Source: an uncultured Bacteroidia bacterium
Lineage (GTDB): Bacteria > Bacteroidota > Bacteroidia > Bacteroidales > UBA932
NCBI GenBank assembly: GCA_902762655.1
Contig: CACWOZ010000001.1
Coordinates: 124,001 to 188,000, forward strand
DNA length: 64,000 nucleotides
Direction: 5' to 3'
Under the pieces are notes generated by a model that was not told the origin of the DNA, did no database searches, and was given only the letters and a program-made list of their open reading frames with translations. Every line of letters starts with the position of its first letter. Position 1 is the stretch's first letter. Below are positions 53,571-61,553 of this stretch, in pieces. The position numbers and the translations under genes are program-made.

Positions 53571-54701
53571 TCAAAAGTTCTCATCAAGCCATTGTCCGAA
53601 GAAGCGGTCATATACTATGTACCCTTCTTCGGATTTGTATATTACCTCCTCTTCCAGCATACGGGTCAAAGCGCTTTTGGCGCTGCTGGTTGCGGTGAGC
53701 CCGTATTTGGAGATAAAGGCTCCGGAAAGGACCTCGCGGACCTTATGTTCTTTCGCAATTGCTTTGACAAGTTTTACCTGACCTTTAGGATATACCTGCA
53801 GAAGGTGCTGGTAGTAGAATGCATTCTCATTAAGAATATCCCGAATGCACTCCTGCGCCAAATCAACGTCGACAGAGCGGTCATTTTTTGCATACATCCG
53901 GTTCAAAACCATCTGTATATACCAGGTATATCCTTCGTACTGTTCGTATATCCAGTCAAATACCTCTTTTGGCAGACTGCGTCCCTGCTTTAGAAAGAAT
54001 CCCTCGGCGAATGCAAAGTAAGTTTTTTGATCTATAACTCCAATTGTTTTCTCGGACGTACTCTGATAGAACGGACGTTTAGGTGAAAGGAACATCTCCC
54101 CCAGCATATGGGCCTGGCTTCCGGAAAAGATAAAATGTATGTTGTGCAGATCCTGTACGTATGAACGCAAAAGGGCCTCCACGCTCTTCTCAGGATACTT
54201 CGTTATCTGCTGAAACTCGTCGAATGCAATGTAGCAGGTTTTTGGGGACTGTTTCAGATAGTCAAATATTTGTTCCAGCGTACTGGGCTCGTTGCCCTGT
54301 ACTATGTCCAGCCCGATTTTCGGTTGACCGGATACCGGGTCCACGCTCACATTTGGGCGCAAGCCCTTGAATATGGTGGCTATTCTTTTGAGGAGTTTCA
54401 GCGGGTTGGAATCGAGTTGCCCCAGAACTGCTGAAGCGAAGGTCTGGGTAAAATCATAGAGGGAAGTCGTTGGATATAGATCGATATATACAGTGACAAC
54501 ACTCGGGTCCTGCTGTTTCAACAAATAATAAATATGTTTTATCAGGCCGGTTTTGCCAAGCCTTCGTGGAGAAGTCAGCGTTATGTTACGGCCATTACGC
54601 AGTGTGTCCAGAAGCTCTTCTGTCTCTTTTTTGCGATCACAAAAAAACTCCGGGGATTCATAGCCGGTTATCAAGAACGGGTTGTAAATCTGTGATTTCA
54701 T
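53571..54701 (-). CDS. AAA-type ATP-binding protein with C-terminal winged helix
   Basis: 376 residues with Walker A SPRRLGKTG (K50), Walker B CYIAFDEFQQ (D161, E162), a sensor FIFSGSQ and a C-terminal winged-helix-like region (about 310-376). It matches the ATPase_2 (PF01637)-like family of P-loop proteins that is widespread in Bacteroidales genomes, often in accessory DNA, and whose function is mostly unknown. It has no signal peptide. It lies between lipoprotein and phosphoesterase genes without being related to them in sequence. Confidence 0.85.
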   Translation of the reverse strand: MKSQIYNPFLITGYESPEFFCDRKKETEELLDTLRNGRNITLTSPRRLGKTGLIKHIYYLLKQQDPSVVTVYIDLYPTTSLYDFTQTFASAVLGQLDSNPLKLLKRIATIFKGLRPNVSVDPVSGQPKIGLDIVQGNEPSTLEQIFDYLKQSPKTCYIAFDEFQQITKYPEKSVEALLRSYVQDLHNIHFIFSGSQAHMLGEMFLSPKRPFYQSTSEKTIGVIDQKTYFAFAEGFFLKQGRSLPKEVFDWIYEQYEGYTWYIQMVLNRMYAKNDRSVDVDLAQECIRDILNENAFYYQHLLQVYPKGQVKLVKAIAKEHKVREVLSGAFISKYGLTATSSAKSALTRMLEEEVIYKSEEGYIVYDRFFGQWLDENF

Positions 54702-54773
54702 TTCATTGCGGTTTTATCATTGCGAAAATCTCGCAACGCAAATATCGCAATAAAAAACGAATCTGCAAATTAT

Positions 54774-56324
54774 TTACCTCATATAGTGAGTGCCGGTGGC
54801 AAAGCCGCGGTAGTCTTGCATAAGCGTGTGCGAGCGGTAGGTGACGGTTTTGCCGGAGGGCATACGGTGAGTGGCGACTATTTCCCAGTCTTTTTCTGAG
54901 GCTGGATCTCCCGAGGGTGCAGGGACTGTCCAGAATGCGTCTACGTCGGCCTTGTAGATGCGGCTTCCACCGTAGGGGGCGCCGAACACATCTACCATAT
55001 ATGCGGCCGAACAGGCATCGAAAAACTTGACTTCCGTCTGCTTCATCGGGGTCTCGACACCGTTCTGCACGAACTTTACTTCCCAGTCGCTTGTGCCGTT
55101 CCAGATACGCACCACGAAATGGCCTTTGAGCGCTTCCGGCCAGGCGTAGACATTGTCGCGCTTGGCTTCCTCGGACTTTATGCCGGAAAATGGCGTGTCA
55201 GGGCCATAACTGTCGTTGCCACTGTACACCCTCATCTGGAAGCCGGCATCTTCTGTAGTGGCCTTGTTGTATTCCCAGGCAAGGGAGTGGCCGTCGAAAC
55301 CGAGCACCCCATAGCCGAGCGGACATCCGCTGGGGGAGAGGTTGCTGAACCACCAGGCTCCGCAGAGAGCCTGGATGTTATGTTCCCAGATACGGCCCTC
55401 GTCATGGAAGACATTGTTTATGTTATGCTCATGACCGGATAGAACATGAGCCTCCGCAAATTCTTCCAGCAGGGCTTTCACCTCGGGTTTATGGGCAAAA
55501 CGTCCGTAGAGAGCGGAATGAACGCAGAACACGACCACCTTGTCCTTCTTGTCCCGTACCAACGCCAGGTCTTCCCGCAGCCATTTCATCTGGGTATCGT
55601 TGAGCCCTGTAGTATATGAAATCTTGATTCCGTCCCGCTGGGTCCCGGTGTACTGGATATCATCCATAACGACAAAATGGGCGTTGCCTATGTCGAAAGA
55701 ATAATCGGTAGGGCCGAAGTTGCGGACGAAATGCTCCGTGACCGCATATTCGCTTTTCCCGCCCTTATTGTCGTGATCATGATTTCCTATGCAGTAGAAG
55801 AAAGGAACGGTACTGCGACGGAGTTTGAAGGAAGTGAATCCCTTTTTGATTACGGGGGCCCTGTCCATCACATCCCAGAGCTGGTCGCCCAGGCTTATGC
55901 CTATGACCTGCCCATCCCTGCGATGCCGTTTGATAGTCCGCTGGATGTCCGGTATGCTTTCCGAAAAGAAACGGTCAACGTTCATGGAATCCCGTACGTG
56001 GGCATCCGAAACGGCTATTAAGGTGAATTTGTCAGATACTTTGCGCCGGGCTTTGAGTCTGAAGTTCAAGTCCTCGTCTCCAATGTATTTGAAGAATGCA
56101 GGTCGTCCGTCCTTGCCCAGTGGGATTTCGTATTCTGCCGGCACGGTGATGCTGACCGTCCTGGCAAGGGAATCTGCATCAATGGCAAACATCCCGGAGG
56201 CATCCGTAAGTGCATGGGAGTAGCCGTCGGTGACGACTATCCCCTCGATTCCACTGCCGGTGAGGAAATCCGTCACTGTTCCGGTAATCGGAACCGTAAG
56301 AAGGAACAGCAGCAGCCTGAACAT
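54774..56324 (-). CDS. Secreted calcineurin-like phosphoesterase (stand-alone)
   Basis: 516 residues. A short signal-like N-terminus (MFRLLLFLLTVPIT) is followed by a MetallophosN-like beta domain (about 15-95), the metallophosphoesterase core with D107 and H109 (SDAHV), D146 (SLGDQ), N181-H182 (GNHDH), H269 (VHS) and H298/H300 (GHEH), and a MetallophosC-like C-terminal domain (about 335-516). All metal ligands are present, so it should be an active phosphoesterase acting outside the cytoplasm. The same three-domain unit is fused to the ends of the proteins at 56328 and 61554. It is 3 bases downstream of the fusion gene, in one operon. Confidence 0.88.
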   Translation of the reverse strand: MFRLLLFLLTVPITGTVTDFLTGSGIEGIVVTDGYSHALTDASGMFAIDADSLARTVSITVPAEYEIPLGKDGRPAFFKYIGDEDLNFRLKARRKVSDKFTLIAVSDAHVRDSMNVDRFFSESIPDIQRTIKRHRRDGQVIGISLGDQLWDVMDRAPVIKKGFTSFKLRRSTVPFFYCIGNHDHDNKGGKSEYAVTEHFVRNFGPTDYSFDIGNAHFVVMDDIQYTGTQRDGIKISYTTGLNDTQMKWLREDLALVRDKKDKVVVFCVHSALYGRFAHKPEVKALLEEFAEAHVLSGHEHNINNVFHDEGRIWEHNIQALCGAWWFSNLSPSGCPLGYGVLGFDGHSLAWEYNKATTEDAGFQMRVYSGNDSYGPDTPFSGIKSEEAKRDNVYAWPEALKGHFVVRIWNGTSDWEVKFVQNGVETPMKQTEVKFFDACSAAYMVDVFGAPYGGSRIYKADVDAFWTVPAPSGDPASEKDWEIVATHRMPSGKTVTYRSHTLMQDYRGFATGTHYMR

Positions 56325-56327
56325 GGA

Positions 56328-59300
56328 CTATTCGAAGTTGACCCCGTATCCGAACCCGTAGAACGTGTTGTTCTTAATGTACGAAGACGTCGTCTTGGTA
56401 GTGTAGGTAGCGCTCCATCCGCTCGGCATGGTATGGGTGGCGGTGATGGTGAAGCCGCTGCTTGCAAAGCTCCTTGAAGAATACCAGAACTGGTCTGTGT
56501 CTTCGCCTGCTCCTCCATAAATGCTATCGAAGGTCTTGGCTATGTAGCAGTGTACAGCACGGTCATTGGTGGCAGTGGAAACCCTTGTCATCTCCGTGGT
56601 AGAACCGCCGTAGCCAAGAGATACCGTCCAGTAGTCTGAGGCGTCATTTGAGGAACCTGCGTCAGGAAGACGTACAATGAATTTTCCGCTCATGGGACTT
56701 TCCCAAGAGTAGGACTTGCCGCTGCGGGTGTAGGTCTCTCCGCCGTTATAAACCCAGAACTGGAAAGAAGGTGCTTCTTTGGTCATCTTGTTGTACTCGG
56801 CGTATATGTCGGAAGAGCCGAAGGTGAGCACGCCGTAACCTGCGATGCTGCCGATACCGTAACTTATGTCCCCATCCCAAAAGTAGCCGGAAAGGGTCTG
56901 GATCGTATGCTCATAAATGCTGCGTCCGCTTCTTGCCGCCCATCCTTTGTAGAGATTGTTCTTTATGCAATGGGTGTGTCCGGAAAGGACATGTGCATTG
57001 TAGAAATTGTTTTTGAGTATGCCCATGACATCATTCTGCGTGCCACTGTCTCCCCCAGAGGAATCGCTGAGCGGTGCATGGCAACAAAAAACGACAATCT
57101 TGCTGGCGGGACTCGAAACCTTGGCTACGTCAGCCCTCAGCCATGACACCTGCTCGCTCGTGAATCCTGCTCCGTAATTGACAGGGATATATCCATTTTT
57201 CCCGCTTCCGTTGCCGTCGCGGCGGATGATGTTGTCCATCACGATGATGTGGGCGTTACCCATATCGAAGGAGTAGTTCGTGGGACCGAATGTATCCACG
57301 AAGGCCTGCTCCGCATCGTAGTCGGTAGACTCGCCGGAATCGTAATCGTGATTCCCGATCGTATAGAAGACGGGGATGGTATTGCCGGAAGCGTCGGTGA
57401 TGCTGCAGAAGTCGTTGCGGATACTGCTTGCCATAGCCATATTGTCCCACATCTGGTCTCCAAGGGAAATGCAGATTACCTCTCCGGCATCGGCATTGGC
57501 CGGTGTTCCGACAGGGATGCCGGAAGATACAAGAGTCCTTGCAGTGGACTGTATGTCGGATACGGCTGATTGGAATTTCGTGCGCATGGCTGCGCTCTGA
57601 ACATGTTCATCGGTGACGGCCAGAATGGTAAAGCGGGAAGGAACGCCTCCGGCGCGGGCAGTAAGCGTGAAGTTCTTCTCCACCACCCCTGAAACAGGGA
57701 TTGATACCGGTTGCCAGAAAGCAGGCTGGTTATTGGCGTCCAGCGGGATCTCATAAGCGGCCGGCACCGTTATGCTGACGGTCCTGGCATTTGCATTGGC
57801 CACCATCTGGTACTGTCCGCTGGCATTGGTGGAAACACAGGTGTAGCCGTCAGTTACGGTGACTCCTGAGATGCCATGGCCCTCGCTGTCCTTTACCGTT
57901 CCGCAGAGATTGTTGCCGGGGATGATGGCATAATCGCCCATATCTTCCCAGACGGAAGGAGCTGTGGCGGTACCGTCAAGGTCAGGAGAGTTTCGCACCG
58001 GACGGATGTTGAGCCCGTAGTACATCTCCGTGGAAGGGTCGCTGTTCCTGCCGTAGTTGATGCCTCCGTTGGTCATCTCTAAACGGAGGGCGGAGTTGGT
58101 GAGGTTGGCGTAGGATGGCGTAGCCCTGATTCTGGAATCGCTCCAGTAGAAACCACGGTAAGTCTGATAACTGCGTCCTGTGCCGTAGAAACCCCCGAAC
58201 GGGAAGAATACCTCATCTCCTCCGTTCCAGAATTTGCGTCCCCTGACGCTGATGCCGGTGCCATAATAGTCTGTGGAAACAATCTGAGTGGAGAGTCCGG
58301 ACGCTGTTACTTCTACGGCATCGGAGGAAGAGTCGATATCAATGCTGCTGCCGGTAAGGGAGACGAGATCTTCAATGGTGGGCATACGCCAGGCACTTCC
58401 CCAGCGGACGCGGGCTGCATCGTATTTTGTTCCGGAAATCTGTTGGAGTTTCAACGTGCCGTCGGAAGATCCGTTTGATACCAGATGCAGGGTGAATGCG
58501 CCAATCTGGGTTGAAGGGAAATTCTCCATGCTGCCGACAGTATGGTTTCCGTCGTATGTCCAGTCTCCGGAAGAGAATGTCGTACGCGGAGCGATTTCTC
58601 CCCACATGTAAAACTCTCCGTATAGATCATCGACAGATGTTGCGCCGCTGATGTTCGCGCCCAGGTTGAAAGGAGCCCATGCTGGAGAGACGGAGGTGGT
58701 GTATTTATAGTCCTCGAGATTGTTGTATTTATTGCAGAACTCGGTGTCGGGATCCTTCTCTATGGTAAGGTTGCGGCCACCCATAGAGATGGCTTCAGCC
58801 GGCAGAGGTCTGTCGATGAGAGTCATTCCACTGAGATCGAAAGTGCCGATTGTGCCGGCCTTGGCAGAAAGGTTGCTGCTGATCACGCGCCCGTTCGATT
58901 TGTTGCGTGCGGCATTCATGAAGGTGAAGATTGCACCTTTGTTGTTTTCGTTGATGTAGCTGCCGTACTGCGTTGCAGGGATGGCAAGGTAGCAGTAGTC
59001 TCCGGCCGAGGATTCGCTGCCGAGATCCGCCTCATATACCGTATCGAAATGACCGTCGTGTTTGATCGAGTTGGAAGATGTGCTCACTTTCCAGTAGCAT
59101 GCGGTACAATACTCTATGTATCTGACACTGGCCGGGAGCTTTATGCGCATGAAATATGAAAGACGTGTGCCTGTGGAAAAGTTGAAAGAGGGAGACGTTC
59201 CGGTTCCTGTGGCAACTGTGTAGTCGAAATCTCCGAGTCCGGCAAGCGAACCGTTCTGCGATCCGTATCCACAGTCCAGCTTGGAAGATGACGGAGTGGC

Positions 59301-59648
59301 ATTCTCACCCAGGACTGCAGTCCATTCAGTTCCCCCGTCTATGCCGTCGACATAGGCGCGGAACTTGCCCTTGGACGTGCCGGCACCGTCATACAGGTCG
59401 AACCGCACGATCTGGCCGTCATCCGTCAGTGCATAGAAACTGTCGCCGGCTTCCCAGATGGACTTCAGACCGGAGGCCTTTCCTTCGATGTCGTTTTCGG
59501 AATATGCCAGTTTGGTTGTTTCCGGAAGTTTGACCGTGGCTATGATTTCAGCAGCCCCCTGTGTTTCAGGTTGTTTTTCTTCTTTCGTACATGAAAATGC
59601 AAGTGCCAGGCATCCTAGTGCAAGAACTATCTGTCTTATTCTCATCAT
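56328..59648 (-). CDS. Surface lipoprotein fused to calcineurin-like phosphoesterase (fusion A)
   Basis: About 1106 residues from ATG 59648 (signal MMRIRQIVLALGCLALAFSC, Cys20, followed by TKEEKQ, a surface-export-like signal). The order is a fimbrillin-like domain (TTKLAYSENDIEGK...WEAGDSFYAL), a Fib_succ_major-like module (WAPFNLGANISG, YDAARVRWGSAWRMP), then a MetallophosN-like domain (GTVKDSEGHGISGVTVTDGY), the phosphoesterase core (VTDEHV, SLGDQMWD, TIGNHDYD, CCHAPL, SGHTH) and a MetallophosC-like end. The phosphoesterase metal ligands appear intact. The frame is open to 59678 with further ATGs upstream. Confidence 0.85.
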   Translation of the reverse strand: MMRIRQIVLALGCLALAFSCTKEEKQPETQGAAEIIATVKLPETTKLAYSENDIEGKASGLKSIWEAGDSFYALTDDGQIVRFDLYDGAGTSKGKFRAYVDGIDGGTEWTAVLGENATPSSSKLDCGYGSQNGSLAGLGDFDYTVATGTGTSPSFNFSTGTRLSYFMRIKLPASVRYIEYCTACYWKVSTSSNSIKHDGHFDTVYEADLGSESSAGDYCYLAIPATQYGSYINENNKGAIFTFMNAARNKSNGRVISSNLSAKAGTIGTFDLSGMTLIDRPLPAEAISMGGRNLTIEKDPDTEFCNKYNNLEDYKYTTSVSPAWAPFNLGANISGATSVDDLYGEFYMWGEIAPRTTFSSGDWTYDGNHTVGSMENFPSTQIGAFTLHLVSNGSSDGTLKLQQISGTKYDAARVRWGSAWRMPTIEDLVSLTGSSIDIDSSSDAVEVTASGLSTQIVSTDYYGTGISVRGRKFWNGGDEVFFPFGGFYGTGRSYQTYRGFYWSDSRIRATPSYANLTNSALRLEMTNGGINYGRNSDPSTEMYYGLNIRPVRNSPDLDGTATAPSVWEDMGDYAIIPGNNLCGTVKDSEGHGISGVTVTDGYTCVSTNASGQYQMVANANARTVSITVPAAYEIPLDANNQPAFWQPVSIPVSGVVEKNFTLTARAGGVPSRFTILAVTDEHVQSAAMRTKFQSAVSDIQSTARTLVSSGIPVGTPANADAGEVICISLGDQMWDNMAMASSIRNDFCSITDASGNTIPVFYTIGNHDYDSGESTDYDAEQAFVDTFGPTNYSFDMGNAHIIVMDNIIRRDGNGSGKNGYIPVNYGAGFTSEQVSWLRADVAKVSSPASKIVVFCCHAPLSDSSGGDSGTQNDVMGILKNNFYNAHVLSGHTHCIKNNLYKGWAARSGRSIYEHTIQTLSGYFWDGDISYGIGSIAGYGVLTFGSSDIYAEYNKMTKEAPSFQFWVYNGGETYTRSGKSYSWESPMSGKFIVRLPDAGSSNDASDYWTVSLGYGGSTTEMTRVSTATNDRAVHCYIAKTFDSIYGGAGEDTDQFWYSSRSFASSGFTITATHTMPSGWSATYTTKTTSSYIKNNTFYGFGYGVNFE

Positions 59649-59706
59649 TATTTTACTTTTAAATCTATACATATACACATTTGACCATTTCTTTCCCTTT
59701 TATTTT

Positions 59707-59721
59707 AACCCTTTCAGGGTT
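59707..59721. terminator. Short hairpin in the divergent intergenic region
   Basis: AACCCT and AGGGTT enclose TTC. A short stem without a proper T run, so only a weak terminator or structural element. Confidence 0.25.
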
Positions 59722-59737
59722 CGGGTGGCGAAAAGTG

Positions 59738-59751
59738 TATCATATATGATA
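59738..59751. promoter_or_regulatory. Perfect 14-bp palindrome, operator-like
   Basis: TATCATATATGATA is fully symmetric and lies in the 137-base gap between the divergent genes at 59648 and 59786, where a regulator of both could bind. No cognate regulator is visible. Confidence 0.4.
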
Positions 59752-59785
59752 TAACGCAAGAAACACGTTTAATAACCATTGTGAT

Positions 59786-61435
59786 ATGAAAAAGTTTTTC
59801 GTTTTAATGCTCATTATCGCTGCGGTAGTCGCATGCGAGAAAAAAGAGAAGGAAAAACCCGGTCCTGGTCCTGGTCCTGAACCTGAAACTCCCGGTGTGG
59901 TCGCTACTGTAACCGCTCCCGGTGGGGAAATGAAGGCCGCCTGGGCTGAAGGAGACAGTTTCACTGCAATCCAGAAAACAGGAAATGACAGTACTTTTGT
60001 TACGTTCAAACTTGTTTCTGGAGCCGGCACTGCAGTTGGCTCTTTCAAAGCCGAAACCGAAACCGCCACGGAAGAAACCGTATGGACCGCCGTCCTTGGC
60101 AAGCGCACTTCCATTGTTGGATCCGAGATCCATTGCACCTACAAGGGACAGGATGGCAAGCCTGCATCGATCGACGATTACAACTATGTGATCGCCACAG
60201 CATCCGGCCTCGAGCCAGCCTTCGATTTCAGCAAGGGCAAAGCACTGTCCTATGTGATCAAGGTGAAGCTTCCTGCCGGCATCAAGGCCATCGAATATAC
60301 ACCTTCAGCATACTTCGCGGTGACGAATACCGGCATAGATACATGCCTCTATCAGGCCCCGATGTATCCGGAAGGAGAGCCTGTCACCGAAATGGCTGCC
60401 TATGCATCCTCGAACACCGGCACCATTACGCTGGTCAATGCTTCCGCAGCAGGAGAAGAGGTTTACATCGCCGTTCCGGCAATCAATTTCTCCCACTCCT
60501 GGGACATGCACAAGGGCTCCAACGGTAAGTTCACTTACAAGAATATCGAGGTGGGTGTCATCATTACCATTCTGAATGACAAGTCCGACGACGCTACCAA
60601 GTCCAACGGAACCGTCATGGGAGAAGACGTGTCGGAGAAGGGCGGCAAGAGCGGTGTCATCGACTTGAGCGGTGTCGCACTTCTTTCCCGTCCGAAACCT
60701 TCGGAGGCCATTCACATGACAGCCACCGACGTGCGTTCTTACGATACCTCCGGTGGTAAATACTACATGGATATCACTACTGACTGCGATATCTACTGGG
60801 CTCCTTACAATGTTGGTGCGACTTCACCTACGGAGGTGGGCAACTACTACGCATGGGGCGAGCTTGAGCCGAAGGATGATTATTCCAAGGATACCTACAC
60901 GCTTTATGAGGACGTGAAGGGAGACGGTGTCAAGACCTACACCATCATTTCTTCCCGCATATACGGAGAGAAGGATAACAGCGTAATCGGCGACAAGGGG
61001 CTCTATACCATCAGGGGAACCAGGTACGATGTTGCCAGGGTCAAGTGGGGCAAGGCTTGGCGTATGGCAGGTGTCGAAGAGGCCTACGGGCTTTCCAAAG
61101 GCACGGTTACGACCACTGCGACAGCCATGACCGTCACCAAAGACGGCTCAACCGTCACCATTCCTGTCTGCGGACGCCGCGAGGGAACGACTCCTGCGAG
61201 TGCTAAAATCGTCAACCTTTGGACTGTCGATTATACGGCCTGCACATGGCTGGGTGATCAGGCGGCTTTCAAGGATGCCACATCCGGAAAGGATTGCGCA
61301 TGGATGATTTCCAACACCAAGAAGAACCTGAACGATATCGACTTCTATTCAGGAAGTCTCTATCGTGAGTATGGTCTGCCCGTGCGTGCTGTTCTGGCAA
61401 CGTCTTCTGTCGTATTGAAGGAAAAATCCGAATAG
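59786..61435 (+). CDS. Surface lipoprotein, paralogue of the gene at 51904
   Basis: 549 residues with lipoprotein signal MKKFFVLMLIIAAVVAC (Cys17), a lysine/glutamate-rich export-like stretch (EKKEKEK), then a PGPGPGPEPETPG linker made by a small hexamer repeat (59860-59880). The fimbrillin-like half has the AAWAEGDSFTAIQ pattern and the C-terminal half has WAPYNVGATSPTEVGNYYAW, VARVKWGKAWRMAGVEEAYG and EYGLPVRAVLATSSV, close to the 51904 product. There is no fused enzyme domain. A terminator hairpin follows at 61462. Confidence 0.8.
   Translation: MKKFFVLMLIIAAVVACEKKEKEKPGPGPGPEPETPGVVATVTAPGGEMKAAWAEGDSFTAIQKTGNDSTFVTFKLVSGAGTAVGSFKAETETATEETVWTAVLGKRTSIVGSEIHCTYKGQDGKPASIDDYNYVIATASGLEPAFDFSKGKALSYVIKVKLPAGIKAIEYTPSAYFAVTNTGIDTCLYQAPMYPEGEPVTEMAAYASSNTGTITLVNASAAGEEVYIAVPAINFSHSWDMHKGSNGKFTYKNIEVGVIITILNDKSDDATKSNGTVMGEDVSEKGGKSGVIDLSGVALLSRPKPSEAIHMTATDVRSYDTSGGKYYMDITTDCDIYWAPYNVGATSPTEVGNYYAWGELEPKDDYSKDTYTLYEDVKGDGVKTYTIISSRIYGEKDNSVIGDKGLYTIRGTRYDVARVKWGKAWRMAGVEEAYGLSKGTVTTTATAMTVTKDGSTVTIPVCGRREGTTPASAKIVNLWTVDYTACTWLGDQAAFKDATSGKDCAWMISNTKKNLNDIDFYSGSLYREYGLPVRAVLATSSVVLKEKSE
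59860..59880 (+). repeat. Hexamer tandem repeat (Pro-Gly linker)
   Basis: About three copies of GGTCCT (Pro-Gly repeats) encode the flexible linker after the lipid-anchored Cys of the lipoprotein. Such repeats can change in copy number. Confidence 0.6.
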
Positions 61436-61461
61436 ATTACCATAAACCATTCTAATTGTTC

Positions 61462-61496
61462 ATCGTCCCGGTGCGCGAGATGTGTGCCGGGACGAT
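61462..61496 (+). terminator. Terminator after the lipoprotein gene at 59786
   Basis: ATCGTCCCGG (61462-61471) pairs perfectly with CCGGGACGAT (61487-61496) over a 15-nt loop. The T content after it is weak (TATAGTTTT). Confidence 0.6.
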
Positions 61497-61553
61497 ATAG
61501 TTTTACTATGTAAAAAAATCAGGGAATAGCAGCCAGCAGGTGTATTATTTTGT

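Noticed and set aside
59860-59880. Phase-variable repeat
   Set aside because: Only about three hexamer copies in frame; a change would alter linker length but not switch expression.
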